Positions 17,080-27,474 are shown, numbered from the stretch's first letter. The stretch is DNA of 64,000 nt from AWTP1-13 sp963820375 (GCA_963820375.1 CAWFZX010000014.1:37240-101239); one strand, 5' to 3'. Notes: generated by a model from the letters alone, not told the origin. Numbers and translations are program-made.

Positions 17080-20000
17080 TCAGGGTTCGCGCCGCAGGAG
17101 CTCGAGGTCCTCTGGTTCAGCTTGTGAGCCCAATTTCGCCGATGAAGTCGCGTCGCCCTTGCGATCAGTTGCGCCTTTTTGGCGAAGGAGGTGGGGCAAG
17201 AAAGCGCCGGCCTTCACCTTCTCGCGCAGCCACTGGAACACAACGTAGAGCACCGGGATCAGGAAGATTCCCACCAGCGCGGCCGCCAGCATCCCGCCGA
17301 ATACGGCGGTGCCGACACCGCGCCGGCTCAGCATTCCGGCACCGGTGGCTATGACCAAAGGCGCGAGACCGGCGATGAAGGCGAAGCTCGTCATCATCAC
17401 CGCACGAAACCGCTCTTTCGAGCCCTCCACCGCCGCGTCGACAATGGACTGACCCTGCTCGCGCCGAGCCTTGGCGAACTCCACGATCAGAATACCGTTC
17501 TTGGCGGCGAGCGCGATCAGCACAACGAGGCCGATCTGGGCATAGAGGTTGTTGTCGAGCCCAGACGCCAGCAGAGCCAGCATGGCTCCGGCGGCGGCGA
17601 CCGAGACCGACAGCAACACGGGAATAGGTATGGTCCAGCTCTCGTAGAGACCAACGAGAAAAAGGTACGCAAACAGCACGGCCAGACCCAGGACGATGCC
17701 GGTCTTGCCGGCCGCTTCCTTCTCCTGCAGGGCCGTGCCGGTCCACTCGAAGCTGAAGCCACGCGGCAGCGAGGCCGCCGAGATCCTCTCCATGGCGGCA
17801 AGCGCTTCGCCCGAGCTATGGCCCGGCGCGGGACCACCGTTGATGGTCACGCTGCGCAGGTTGTTGAAGCGAATGACCGACTGCGGCCCGAGCACGATGC
17901 GCGCAGCGGCGAAGGCGCGCAGCGGTACCATGTCTCCGCGGGCGTTGCGCACGTTGATGCGGAAGACATCATCGATACGGCTGCGATCGACCGCTTCGCC
18001 CTGCACGTTGACCTGCCAGGTGCGGCCGAACAGGTTGAAATCGTTGACGTAGGCGCTGCCGAGCACCGATTGCAGCGCATTGAAGACGGCGGAAACGTCG
18101 ACGCCGAGCGTCTGTAGCTTCTCCCGGTCGATATCGAGATAGAGCTGCGGCGTATTCGCCGCGTAAGTGGTGAACACGGCGCTGAGAGCCGGGTCCTGGT
18201 TGGCGGCGAAGACGAGACCCCGTGCGACGGCAGCGATGTCAGCGGCACTGGCACCGCTCAGGCTCTGCAATTGGTATTCGAAGCCGCTGCCTGTGCCCAA
18301 GCCGATGATCGGAGGCAGGTTGTAGGCGATGACATTGGCTTCGCGGATCGCCCCGAATTCCCTCTTGAGCTCGGCGATCAGGCCGTTGGCCGACAGGGCG
18401 GGGTCCTTGCGCTCGTCGAATGGTTTGAGCGTCATAACGAGGAGGGCACTGTTCGACTTCACTTGGCCGTCGAGCATGCTGTAGCCAACGACCGTGGTGA
18501 CGCCGGCAATTCCGTCGGTCTTGCGGATCATCTCCTCGACCCGCCTGGCGACCGCGTCGGTGCGGTTGACGGAAGCACCTTCCGGCAGTTGGACCTCCCC
18601 AAAGATGGCACCTTGGTCTTCGGAGGGCAGAAATCCCGTCGGCGTGATCCGGAACAACCAACCCGTGCCCGCCATGATGGCGGCCAGTGCGATCAGGCCG
18701 AACGCCGCCACGCGCACGAGGCGTTTGACGATTGCCGCATAACCGTCACGGGCCCAGTCAATGCCGGAAAGCACATAGCCGATGGGGCCGCGCTTCGGCC
18801 CGTGGGCAGCTCGCAGCAATACACCACACAGGGCGGGCGACAGCGTCAGGGCATTGATCGCCGAGATCACCATGGACACCGAGACCGCCACGGCGAACTG
18901 CCGGAATAATTCGCCCGAAATGCCGGGGATGAAGGCGACCGGCACGAACACCGACAACAGGACGAGCGTGATGGCAATGATCGGCGCGGTGATGTGGCCC
19001 ATGGCGCGGCGCGTCGCTTCGGCCGGCGCCAGCTGCGGGTCCTTCTCCAGCTCGTGCTCGACGGCCTCGACCACCACGATCGCGTCGTCGACGACGATGC
19101 CGATGGCGAGCACCAGGGCAAGCAGCGACACCGTGTTGGCCGAATAGCCGAGCGCCAGCATCACGGCAAAGGTGCCGATCAGCGATACCGGCACGGCGAT
19201 CAACGGAATGAGCGTCGCCCGCACGTTGCCGAGAAACAGGTAGACAACGATGACGACGAGTACGAACGCCTCGAACAGCGTGTGCACCACCCCCTTGATG
19301 CTTTCCTTGACGAAAATCGTGGTGTCATACGTCGTCTTGTAATCGACACCTTCGGGAAACGAGGCCTTGAGACGCTCCAGGGTGGTGCGGATCGCGTCGG
19401 CGCTGGCGATCGCGTTTCCGCCAGGCGACTGGTAGACGCCGATCACCGCCGCCGGCCCACCGTCCTGGCGTCCGATCTGTTCGGAGGAACGCGCCCCGAG
19501 CTCGGCGCGCGCCACGTCCTTGACGCGCACGAACGAGCCGTCCGGATTGGCGCGCACGACGACGTTCTGGAACTCATCGACGGTGGAGAGCCGTCCCTTG
19601 GTCTGGATGCTGAGCTGGAATTGCTGGTCCGGCAGCGCTGGCTGCGCGCCGATGCGGCCGACCGCCGCCTGGACATTCTGCGCCTTCACTGCGTTGACGA
19701 TGTCGTTAGGCGTGAGGCCGTAGCTCGTCATGCGGTCGCTGTTGAGCCAAAGGCGCATGCTGTAGTCAGTGGGAGTGAGCAGGGACACGTCGCCGACGCC
19801 GCGGACACGTTTCAAAGCGTCGATGACATTGATGGTGGCGTAGTTGCTAAGGAAAAGCTGGTCGCGGGTCCCGTCCGGCGAAACCATTGTGATGATCTGC
19901 AGGATCGCCGATGATTGCTTCTTGATGCTGATGCCCTGGGTGCGCACTTCGGCAGGAAGCTGCGGCTCCGCCAGGCTGACGCGGTTTTGCACCAGCACCG

Positions 20001-20313
20001 TGTTGATGTCGGGATCCGAGCCGACCGCAAAGGTGACGGTCAGCGTGTAGCTGCCGTCGTTGCCGCTGGTCGACTTCATGTAGATCATCTTGTCGGCGCC
20101 GACGACGCGCGATTCGATCGGCTGCGCTACGACGGCTTCGACCACCTCGGCACCGGCACCCGGATAGCTAGCCGAGACTTGCACCTGTGGCGGAACGATG
20201 TCGGGAAATTGCGCGACCGGAATCGCGGCAAGCGCAAGCAGGCCGGCCAACGTGATGACGACGGAGATGACGACCGCCAGTCGTGGCCGGTCGATGAATA
20301 CGCCCGAAAGCAT
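17080..20313 (-). CDS. HAE-1 (AcrB-like) RND multidrug efflux permease
   Basis: 1077 residues, normal for the hydrophobe/amphiphile RND family. The N-terminus is MLSGVFIDRPRLAVVISVVI; the proton-relay aspartates lie in TM4 (GIVVDDAIVVVEAVEHELE) and the partner lysine in LAAKNGILIVEFAK. Two periplasmic porter loops are complete. It begins three bases after the stop of the adaptor gene, so the pair is an operon. No TolC-like channel gene follows, so the pump probably uses a channel encoded elsewhere. Substrates cannot be predicted. Confidence 0.93.
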   Translation of the reverse strand: MLSGVFIDRPRLAVVISVVITLAGLLALAAIPVAQFPDIVPPQVQVSASYPGAGAEVVEAVVAQPIESRVVGADKMIYMKSTSGNDGSYTLTVTFAVGSDPDINTVLVQNRVSLAEPQLPAEVRTQGISIKKQSSAILQIITMVSPDGTRDQLFLSNYATINVIDALKRVRGVGDVSLLTPTDYSMRLWLNSDRMTSYGLTPNDIVNAVKAQNVQAAVGRIGAQPALPDQQFQLSIQTKGRLSTVDEFQNVVVRANPDGSFVRVKDVARAELGARSSEQIGRQDGGPAAVIGVYQSPGGNAIASADAIRTTLERLKASFPEGVDYKTTYDTTIFVKESIKGVVHTLFEAFVLVVIVVYLFLGNVRATLIPLIAVPVSLIGTFAVMLALGYSANTVSLLALVLAIGIVVDDAIVVVEAVEHELEKDPQLAPAEATRRAMGHITAPIIAITLVLLSVFVPVAFIPGISGELFRQFAVAVSVSMVISAINALTLSPALCGVLLRAAHGPKRGPIGYVLSGIDWARDGYAAIVKRLVRVAAFGLIALAAIMAGTGWLFRITPTGFLPSEDQGAIFGEVQLPEGASVNRTDAVARRVEEMIRKTDGIAGVTTVVGYSMLDGQVKSNSALLVMTLKPFDERKDPALSANGLIAELKREFGAIREANVIAYNLPPIIGLGTGSGFEYQLQSLSGASAADIAAVARGLVFAANQDPALSAVFTTYAANTPQLYLDIDREKLQTLGVDVSAVFNALQSVLGSAYVNDFNLFGRTWQVNVQGEAVDRSRIDDVFRINVRNARGDMVPLRAFAAARIVLGPQSVIRFNNLRSVTINGGPAPGHSSGEALAAMERISAASLPRGFSFEWTGTALQEKEAAGKTGIVLGLAVLFAYLFLVGLYESWTIPIPVLLSVSVAAAGAMLALLASGLDNNLYAQIGLVVLIALAAKNGILIVEFAKARREQGQSIVDAAVEGSKERFRAVMMTSFAFIAGLAPLVIATGAGMLSRRGVGTAVFGGMLAAALVGIFLIPVLYVVFQWLREKVKAGAFLPHLLRQKGATDRKGDATSSAKLGSQAEPEDLELLRREP

Positions 20314-20316
20314 GGC

Positions 20317-21438
20317 TCAAGCGCCCGGCTTGACTTCGGTCGCCTGCACGATCTGACCAGGCCGGACTTTCTGGACACCCTCGGTAATGACTTTCTCACC
20401 TGCCGAGAGTCCCTTCGCCACTGCCAGGCGCGTGCCGAGAAGAGGACCTGTCTCGACGCGGCGCACCTCCACTTTGCTCGCACTGTCAACGATAAGAACG
20501 AAGGGGCCGCCCTGATCGATCTGGACCGCCTGCTGCGGGATCTGGAGGGCGGACTCGGCCTTTCCGGATTCCGCAATGACGCTGACGAGCTGACCATCGA
20601 CCAGGAGGCGGTCCGGATTGGGGAATGTAGCCCGCACCTGAACGGTGTCGGTGCCTTGGCTTACCGTCACATCCACGAAGTTGAGCGTTCCCCGCTGTGA
20701 ATACCGGCTACCATCGGCCAACTGGATATAGATGACGTCCTCGCTGGCATCGCCGGCTTCGCGCCTTGCTTTGCGGATGGAGAGCACCTCCCGTTGCGTA
20801 ACGGGAAAGGTCACATCGATCGGATCCTGACTAACGATGGTCGCCAGCGTTCCGCTTGCGGGTCCCACGAAATTGCCGACCGAGAACTGCGAGCGCCCGA
20901 TACGTCCCGCCAGCGGGGCGCGGATGTCGGTGTAGCTGAGATCCAGCTCAGCCTTCTCCAAGGCGGCTTTCTGTCGTGCGAGCTCGCCACGCGCGTTGCC
21001 CTGCTGCGCGGTGGTCTCGTCGAGCCGCTTTTGCGTGCCCACCTCTCTGGCGACAAGCTGAGACGCCCTGGCAACTTCGAGGTCGGCCAGCGTCAATACG
21101 GCCTGCGCCTTCTGGATTGTAGCCTTGATCTCGGCGATCGACGCCTTGTAGGGAGCCTGCTCGATGACGAATAGCAGATCGCCCTTCTTGACGTCTTGTC
21201 CTTCGTTGAACAGGCGTTTCTCGAGGAAGCCCTCGACGCGTGCGCGCAAATCGACCTTGTCGCGGGCTTGCACACGGCCGCTGAAGGTCAAGGACGGCTT
21301 GATGTCATGCTCCACGACCGCGACCACCGTAACTGCCGGCGGTGGTGAGGCAGCCTTGGCTTTCTGGTCGCCATCGCCGCAGCCGGACAGCAAAAGCACT
21401 GGCAACACCCCCGCCGTGAGTTGCCATTGCTGCCGCAT
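20317..21438 (-). CDS. RND periplasmic adaptor lipoprotein (AcrA-like)
   Basis: 373 residues from the ATG at 21438; the ORF is open to 21477 but that extension is not signal-like. The N-terminus (MRQQWQLTAGVLPVLLLSGC) ends in a lipobox with Cys, so this is a lipoprotein. Then come the lipoyl half-domains (SGRVQARDKVDLRARVEGFL and LSYTDIRAPLAGRIGRSQF) flanking an alpha-hairpin of about 80 residues, then barrel and membrane-proximal domains. It is first in the operon with the RND permease. Confidence 0.92.
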   Translation of the reverse strand: MRQQWQLTAGVLPVLLLSGCGDGDQKAKAASPPPAVTVVAVVEHDIKPSLTFSGRVQARDKVDLRARVEGFLEKRLFNEGQDVKKGDLLFVIEQAPYKASIAEIKATIQKAQAVLTLADLEVARASQLVAREVGTQKRLDETTAQQGNARGELARQKAALEKAELDLSYTDIRAPLAGRIGRSQFSVGNFVGPASGTLATIVSQDPIDVTFPVTQREVLSIRKARREAGDASEDVIYIQLADGSRYSQRGTLNFVDVTVSQGTDTVQVRATFPNPDRLLVDGQLVSVIAESGKAESALQIPQQAVQIDQGGPFVLIVDSASKVEVRRVETGPLLGTRLAVAKGLSAGEKVITEGVQKVRPGQIVQATEVKPGA

Positions 21439-21843
21439 CTGTATTCTCCGCCGTCCGGCTCCCGAGCCAGCCAGCAAACAGAAACCTGAGATTTCGGCCG
21501 AACCGCACGAAAGTCGAGGGCGTCCGGTTGGCGCGGACGGTCATTTTCGCGGCGGGATTGCCCTAGCGATATGAGGTGGAACCCCGACGATGAACTGGAA
21601 ACATCCCTGAGATGGTCTCGCTGAAAGGACTGCTAGGCACACGCCGGGCATCTTCGGCGCTGCAGCGAGTGAGTGAGTTGATGGAGGTCTTCGAGACGCG
21701 CTAGCGCCTCGATCGCAATGCCATTCTTGACCCGCCAACCCGTCAAAACAACGGCATCCATCTGGCATTCGGACGATGCAAGGATTGGCGCAGTTGCTGC
21801 TTTATAGGCGCGTGCCGCGCATGGTCGCGATAGCATCTACCAC
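21439..21843. other. Intergenic, no convincing gene
   Basis: Upstream region of the RND operon. A minus-strand frame near 21650-21770 (DAVVLTGWRVKNGIAIEALA) looks protein-like but has no recognised family and no good start, so it is left as a possible remnant. Confidence 0.35.
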
Positions 21844-22170
21844 TTGGCGTTCAATTGCATCGTTCCAGCCGCACCCCGCGTAGCGACCGCGTTCGTTATC
21901 GGGCATTTTCCGCGCGGCCGCTATGAGGAGGCGGCAAAGGCCGGGCGTCGCGCTCTACAGTGCAATCCAGGTTTTGGCGTTACGCACAGCCTTCTGGCAG
22001 CACCGCTCGCCAAGCTGGGGCGGAGGCAGGAAGCCAAGGTCGTGGCGAAGCAAGTGCTGGCGCTGCAACCATCCTTCAGCGCAAGCCGGTTCTGCACTGC
22101 CCTCGCGCTTCCGGCCGACCTCGCCGAGGCGTTGACTGAAGCCTGGTGCGGCGCCGGACTGCCTGCATAA
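21844..22170 (+). pseudogene. C-terminal TPR fragment, probably from an adenylate-cyclase/TPR protein
   Basis: The frame reads HFPRGRYEEAAKAGRRALQC, then HSLLAAPLAKLGRRQEAKVV, then ALQPSFSASRFCTA. This is the last TPR repeats and tail of proteins that join a class III adenylate cyclase or winged-helix domain to TPR repeats, in which the end reads 'LQPSFS..R..AA.....LAEPL.EALR.AGLP'. The present frame ends in WCGAGLPA, matching that tail. The catalytic and upstream TPR parts are missing, so it is a 5'-deleted remnant. Confidence 0.5.
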
Positions 22171-22439
22171 GAGCATCGAAGTCGCTTGTTGACGTCCCTT
22201 GCTGTGGCTGCTCACGGCAGCAAGTGGCACTTGCCGGACCCCAGGTCGTTGCCGATCACCTTGCCCGCCTACTGGGGTAAGGCCGACATCGGGTGCCTCG
22301 TGCAATCGGTGGAGGGCGACGAGGGATGGACGTTGGCGTTCGCCCACGCGCGCGCCACGCGGAATAATCGGCGCCTAGCTCGGTAAACCAAAGATTAACT
22401 CGCCCCCGTCAAACTACGAAGGGCGGGGTCCATCATGGG

Positions 22440-22697
22440 ATGGCTTCGATGTCGATCTGCAAAAAATCATTGGCGATTGCTGCCTTGATAGCTTTGCTCG
22501 CGCTGAGCCTGCTTCGGGACTCAACTGAAGCTGAGTACACGCCATCGAGAGCTGAACAACAGGGAGCGGAGCTCGCGCGCATTTGTCCGAACGGCGCCCG
22601 CATCTACGTCTACCGAAATCCTCTTGATCAATTGCAGCTTGTGACCGACGACTTCGCCGCTTTCAATGAGGATGTCGCTATCGATGATGCCTGCTAG
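22440..22697 (+). CDS. Small secreted hypothetical protein
   Basis: 85 residues (76 or so after signal removal would be fewer). A hydrophobic signal (ICKKSLAIAALIALLALSLL) is followed by a short mature part with one Cys near the middle and a C-terminal Cys. The mature part (AELARICPNGARIYVYRNPL) has no recognised family. The second ATG at 22449 is an equally good start. 22171-22439 before it holds nothing recognisable. Confidence 0.5.
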   Translation: MASMSICKKSLAIAALIALLALSLLRDSTEAEYTPSRAEQQGAELARICPNGARIYVYRNPLDQLQLVTDDFAAFNEDVAIDDAC

Positions 22698-23207
22698 GCT
22701 TTTAATGATCCGCTAGACCGCGCTTCCATCTCGTCCGATCTTGCCGATTTTGAGCCGAGGAGATCGAGCGCTGTCCCCGCGGATCTCGGTCCGCACCGGC
22801 GGCGACAGCCCGGCGTCTTCATCGCCGACCAGCCGGACGTCGCGCTGCGGGCGATAGTTGGGGCCGAGCCACTTGAGATCGCCCGAACAGATGGAAGACC
22901 ACCATCAGCAGTTGGCGGATGTCGGCGTCCTCCACAGCAGCACCGGGTCGAGCTCGGAAAGAGCCCGATCAGCGCAGGAGGGCGCCGCACGGCGCGGCAG
23001 AGCTTTCGGGCGACCGGCCGGGCTTTCTGCGGACATCCTCACGCCTTCTACTCGCGCTTTGCCCAGATCCGCGAACTGCGACCGGGCTGCCGCGGCGAGC
23101 GGACGGTCGCATATCTGCCTCCCAGTCTGCCAGCATCGATCAATGTCGGACCCGGCAGTTGGGGGTGAGACGACCTGCCTCGGCTCCCGCGTTTGGGAGC
23201 CCTTCCA
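22698..23207. other. Gene-poor stretch, no gene seen
   Basis: No frame has both a start with a ribosome binding site and family resemblance. The plus strand has a long open stretch (about 22720-23150) of Arg/Pro/Ala-rich composition, typical of non-coding GC-rich sequence. Confidence 0.4.
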
Positions 23208-24383
23208 TCAGGCCGCAAGCTCCAGGATCTCACGCACGTCTGTGGGCCCCTTGATGGGACGCGGATTGCGCGGCACCCAGGGCGTCGCCATGGCCTGCTC
23301 GGCAATGCGCGGGAAGTGCTCGCGGCCAATGTTCACGGCGGCAAGGCTCCTCGGCATGCCGAGGTCGCCGATGAAGGCATCTAGCACGGCGGCGGCGGCG
23401 TCGCCCGGCCGCCCCATGGCGATGGAGATGAGGGCCTGGCGGTCAGCGTTAACGGGCTCGTTCCAGCGCATGACGGCCGGCAGCATGATGCACGACGTGT
23501 GCCCGTGCGGCACGTCGAAGACGGCGCCGAGCACGTAGCCGATGCCGTGGCTTGCGCCCATCGGCACGCCCGATGAGAGCGGGCCCATGGACAGCCAGGT
23601 GCCGAGCTGGCAGTCGAGGCGGGCGTCGAGGTCGGCCGGATTGTTCTTGACGCGCGGCAGCCCGCTTGCGAGCAGGGACAGGCCTTTGAGCGCCTGCGCA
23701 TCGCCATAGGCATGCGCCTCGCCCGAGCAAATGCCCTCGACGCAATGGTCGACGGCGCGCACACCGGTCGAGAGCCAGAGCCATTCGGGCGTGTGGCGGG
23801 TGACGGCCGGGTCGAGGATCACGGTCGCCGGCATGATGCGCGGATGTCGCAGGAGCTCCTTCACTTTCGTGCGTTCGTCGGTGACGCCCGAGATGGCGCT
23901 GAACTCGCCGCCGGAGATGGTCGTCGGCACGCTGATCTGACGCACAGTCGGCGCCTTCATGGTGGCGGGCGGGCTGACGGTGCCGTCAGCGCCCTTGACC
24001 GGGCGTAGCGCGTCCATTGCATCGGCGGTGCGGATGTCGTTGGCAAGGCACATCTGCACGGCCTTGGCGCCGTCCGTGATCGAACCGCCACCGATAGTGA
24101 CGATGAGATCGGCCTCGACGGCCCGCGCCTGTTCCGTCGCCTTCAGCACCGCCGAGCGGGGCGTGTGCGGTGGCATGCCGTCCCAGACGGCGGCGCAGCG
24201 GTTGCCGAGGGCCGCCTTCACGTTGGCAATCTCTTCGGTGTTGCGATTGAGAGAGCTCGACACCATCAGGAACACGCGCGTGGCGCTGAGCCGTCGCGCC
24301 TCCTCTGCGACGGCCTCAGCGGCGGGCTTGCCGAAGACCACGGCGTCCATGGTTCCGAAATTGATGCGTCCAGATGCTGCCAT
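23208..24383 (-). CDS. Iron-containing alcohol dehydrogenase / maleylacetate reductase family
   Basis: 391 residues. The N-terminal NAD(P)-binding domain has IVTIGGGSITDGAKA; the metal region includes RAVDHCVEGICSG and GASHGIGYVLGAVFDVPHGH, supplying Asp/His ligands. GVPMGASHGIGYVLG and the lack of the longer Fe-ADH insertions resemble maleylacetate reductases, which reduce maleylacetate to 3-oxoadipate in aromatic ring breakdown. No ring-cleavage genes are adjacent, so a general dehydrogenase role is also possible. It stands alone with non-coding sequence on both sides. Confidence 0.82.
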   Translation of the reverse strand: MAASGRINFGTMDAVVFGKPAAEAVAEEARRLSATRVFLMVSSSLNRNTEEIANVKAALGNRCAAVWDGMPPHTPRSAVLKATEQARAVEADLIVTIGGGSITDGAKAVQMCLANDIRTADAMDALRPVKGADGTVSPPATMKAPTVRQISVPTTISGGEFSAISGVTDERTKVKELLRHPRIMPATVILDPAVTRHTPEWLWLSTGVRAVDHCVEGICSGEAHAYGDAQALKGLSLLASGLPRVKNNPADLDARLDCQLGTWLSMGPLSSGVPMGASHGIGYVLGAVFDVPHGHTSCIMLPAVMRWNEPVNADRQALISIAMGRPGDAAAAVLDAFIGDLGMPRSLAAVNIGREHFPRIAEQAMATPWVPRNPRPIKGPTDVREILELAA

Positions 24384-24857
24384 GTGACTTTACCCTCCAT
24401 GTTGCGGTCCATGACAAGTCACCTTCAATCATTCGTCGGTTGATTGCGGATGGCAAGGGTGGCCCCGCTCATTCGTAAGGGGCCGCTGGTCAAAATTCCT
24501 CGGTGAAACAAGGGGCGGCTGGTGGCGGCTCGGGCCAGTCGGCGGCTCAAACAGTGAGATTTTGGGAGATTTCGGTGCGGCCAGTCAGTGGCAGTCAGCT
24601 CGGGCCAGTTTCCAGAATATCTCGAGACCACGACAGACTGGCGCGTTGAAATACATGGGGGACCTGGCTGCTGACGGCAGCCTCCCGCCTGGATTTGCCG
24701 ACCAGGCCGAGACGACCATGAACAACGTCGAGGCGCTCCTCGCGTCGGCCGGGACGACGAAGGCGCACCTCGGTAGCGGTTCCCGAAAGGTGGCTACCAG
24801 CGCTGCACTGTTGTTTGCCGGCCAAACTCTGCCGTGAATTGCCTTCAAGATCAGCGC
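24384..24857. other. Gene-poor stretch with a RidA-like remnant
   Basis: Intergenic sequence with several short near-repeats of 'cgggccagtc' at 24530-24610. The only coding trace is the fragment at 24640-24780. Confidence 0.4.
24640..24780 (+). pseudogene. RidA/YjgF-family remnant
   Basis: A stretch of about 45 codons reads GDLAADGSLPPGFADQAETT, then MNNVEALLASAGTTKAHL. This matches the middle of RidA-type proteins ('G..A.D.....V..QT.Q.L.NI..LL..AG....L'). Both ends are missing, so it is a decayed fragment of an imine/enamine deaminase-like gene. Confidence 0.4.
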
Positions 24858-25406
24858 TCAGTCATTCGGGAACCGCTCCCGCCATGCCTTGCGTGTGAGA
24901 CGATGCACGAGGCAATCATCGTCGCCGAACAGGCGCCGACCTTCAGGGACAAAGCCGAGACGCCTGTAGAACTTGTGGGCGCGGGTATTGCTCGCCAAAG
25001 GATCGATCACGATGGCGGTCACTGCGGGCTCGGCGAAGCATACCTGAAACGCCCGGCGCATCATCATCTCACCGTAACCCCTGCCGAGGTCCTCAGCCGC
25101 CCCGATCCAGATGTCGATTGCTCGCAGGTTCGACTCGATCTCGCCCCAGTAGTGCGTCTGCTCGGTGCAGGGATCAATGATTTGCATGGCTCCGATCGGC
25201 CGCCCGTCGAACTCGGCAATAACGTATCGGTTGTCGGGGGCCGTCAATGCCAGCTCATCCGGCCAGTAGGTGTCGCCGAAGGCTTTGGGTTGATTGTGAT
25301 CATCGCTGGTGGCAGCGATCACGTGCGGCTGCCTGTCCCAAACATCAAGCAGCGGCACGTCCGCCAGCGCCATCGGGCGCAAAGTCATCCTCGGGTCGAG
25401 CGCCAT
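24858..25406 (-). CDS. GNAT acetyltransferase, AAC(6')-like
   Basis: 182 residues from ATG 25406 (MALDPRMTLRPMALADVPLL); a start at 25388 or an extension to 25451 is possible. The acetyl-CoA-binding motif A is seen in IDIWIGAAEDLGRGYGEMMM, and the late strand ASNTRAHKFYRRLGFVPEGR is motif B. The opening TLRPMALADVPLLDVWDRQP and the YWGEIESN stretch resemble aminoglycoside 6'-N-acetyltransferases and siderophore acyltransferase-like GNATs. The substrate is unproven. Confidence 0.75.
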   Translation of the reverse strand: MALDPRMTLRPMALADVPLLDVWDRQPHVIAATSDDHNQPKAFGDTYWPDELALTAPDNRYVIAEFDGRPIGAMQIIDPCTEQTHYWGEIESNLRAIDIWIGAAEDLGRGYGEMMMRRAFQVCFAEPAVTAIVIDPLASNTRAHKFYRRLGFVPEGRRLFGDDDCLVHRLTRKAWRERFPND

Positions 25407-25795
25407 ATTCGGGTTCAATCCTTTTCCGGCGGCCGCGGCCGCGAGCAACAATGTACCCGCCTGGTGGGTCCTGAATGATGTCCCCCGGGACGGCGTGAAG
25501 AAGCTGCCTCCGGCTCTTCTCGTGGTCGTCTGCCACGGCGCAGCACGGCGTCAAGGCACCCTTCGGGGCCCTCACTCGGGCTGCGATCTGGTTGGCTCCC
25601 CCGCCTATGACCCCGTGCTTTGCGCCGCGACGACCGAAACATAGAACCGGACGGCAGCAACCGGCTGGTCGAGCTTACCAGGTGGGTGATCCGGCGGTGC
25701 TCACAATATTACCTTGTGAGCAGATTGGCTGATCGGAGAAAGCGGCGGATTCGGCCGGCTTAACGCCCATTAACCGCTTGGTCTGCGCTCATGCG
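25407..25795. other. Intergenic, no gene seen
   Basis: No supported coding sequence. Possible promoter of the GNAT gene near 25410-25480. Confidence 0.5.
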
Positions 25796-26785
25796 CTACA
25801 TGCGGGCGAGCTGCTCAATGAGGGCCTTGTTGAAGGTCGGCGGGTCCTGGACCTGTGGCGAGTGGCCGAGATCTGGAAAGGGCACAAGCACCGATCCCTT
25901 GATGCGCTCGTGTGCCGTGCGCCCGAGAGCGGGGTAGTTCCCGAGCGCCTTGGCAAGTTCGGGCGGCGCGCGGTCCTTGCCGATAGCGGTCGTATCCTTC
26001 TGGCCGATAATCAGCACCGTCGGCACCGTAATCTGGTCAATTTCGTGAATGACGGGCTGGCTCAAGACCATGTCGGAGGTGAGCGCCTGGTTCCATGCGA
26101 CCAGCTTGCCTCCCTCGCCCGCGTACATGCCCGCAAGCATATTCACCCAGCGATCGTACTCGGGCTTCCATTCCCCCGCATAATAGGTGGAGAGCTGGTA
26201 CTTCTTGATGCTGTCAAACGAGGTTTTCAGTTCGCGCTCAAAGAGCTGGTCGACCGTCGCGAACGGCACGCCCTTGGCTTTCCAGTCTTCGAGCCCAATC
26301 GGATTGACCAGGACCAGACCTGCGATCTCGCGCGGATACATGAGGGCGTAGCGCATGGCGAGCATACCACCCATAGAATGGCCCATCACGATCGGCCGCT
26401 CGGCGCTGATGCTGGCGAGCAGCGCATGGGTATTGGCCGCAAGCTGGTGCAGGCCGAATTGATAGGCCTGGGGCTTGCTTGATTTGCAGAAGCCGATCTG
26501 ATCGGGAACCACCACGCGGTAGCCTGCATCGCGCAACGGGCCGATGGTCACCTCCCAAGTTGCTCCGCAAAAGTTCTTGCCGTGCAAGAGGACCACGGTC
26601 TTGCCGTTGGGTTGCGCCGGACGGACGTCCATGTAGGCCATTGACAAGGACTGGCCCTGGGATTGGAACTCGTAACGCTGAACCGGATGCGGATAGTCAA
26701 AGTGGGCGAGAAGGGGATCGGCCCGCGCCGGGCTTGGGCAGGCCAGGGCGAGCGTCGAGCAGATTAGGACCCGGGTTATCGACAC
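25796..26785 (-). CDS. Exported alpha/beta hydrolase
   Basis: About 329 residues if begun at the GTG at 26785, which gives a clean signal peptide (VSITRVLICSTLALACPSPARA); an ATG at 26848 is in frame but adds a non-signal extension. The core has LLHGKNFCGATWE, the elbow GHSMGGMLAM, VLIIGQKDTT before the acid and DLGHSPQVQDP with the histidine. This is the proline-iminopeptidase/haloperoxidase-like branch of the fold. No operon partner; the substrate is unknown. Confidence 0.82.
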   Translation of the reverse strand: MSITRVLICSTLALACPSPARADPLLAHFDYPHPVQRYEFQSQGQSLSMAYMDVRPAQPNGKTVVLLHGKNFCGATWEVTIGPLRDAGYRVVVPDQIGFCKSSKPQAYQFGLHQLAANTHALLASISAERPIVMGHSMGGMLAMRYALMYPREIAGLVLVNPIGLEDWKAKGVPFATVDQLFERELKTSFDSIKKYQLSTYYAGEWKPEYDRWVNMLAGMYAGEGGKLVAWNQALTSDMVLSQPVIHEIDQITVPTVLIIGQKDTTAIGKDRAPPELAKALGNYPALGRTAHERIKGSVLVPFPDLGHSPQVQDPPTFNKALIEQLARM

Positions 26786-27186
26786 AGTCCGTCTTTCACA
26801 AACTGTTTGAATCTGGGCAACGCCCTGGCCCGGTGGCGGTTCCTTCAATCATCGCGCCTGCGCCGGCAGCTCCGTTTCGTCGCGATAGGCGCAGGCGGCA
26901 CGTACACACTCAGTGACGGAAGCACTCACTAGCAACCACCAAGCGCACGACCGCCCGCAAAACCTTCTCGCGTCGGGTCAGAACAAGCAAGAGACGAGAA
27001 ACGGAGACGAACCGAACCGCCGTCGTAGTCTCCGTGCCCCTTTTCTCTTTGGCCTTGCCATCTCGGTACTCTCGGCGTGACATATCGCGGTTCCTCCTCA
27101 GTTCGAAACTATTGGTGAACCGATGACCGAAGCCTCAACGCAGGTCCGGTGCATCGAAGCATAACAGGGCGCGCTTGGCCGCCGAA
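26786..27186. other. Intergenic, no gene seen
   Basis: No coding sequence or RNA gene recognised. A weak ribosome-binding-like GAGGAACC on the minus strand near 27095 has no frame behind it. Confidence 0.45.
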
Positions 27187-27474
27187 TCACTCCCGCCAGA
27201 TCAACTTCGAGGATGAGCTCATATACTTAAATCCACCCGAGCGTGAACAGGTGGCGGAAAAATATCGTCCGGTGTGAGGCTGCCAGACGCGCTGTGGGAG
27301 ACCATCGTAGCGGTCAAAGATTTTGTAGCCGGTTTTGCGTGAAATGCCGAACTCCAGGCAGAGCTCGGTCATGGCCTCGCCGTCGAGCAGCCGGGCAACG
27401 AAACGCAAGCGTTCTTCCACGACCGAACGCCTAACAGACTGAAGGATCGGGCGAGGGAGGGTTGCCGTGTTCAT
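27187..27474 (-). mobile_element. IS481-type transposase remnant (N-terminal HTH only)
   Basis: Residues ~18-58 of this frame (VEERLRFVARLLDGEAMTEL, then EFGISRKTGYKIFDRYDG) match the N-terminal helix-turn-helix of IS481-family transposases. The catalytic DDE part is missing, and the sequence after DRYDG is unrelated. The coding match covers about 27300-27425. No terminal inverted repeats were found. Confidence 0.6.
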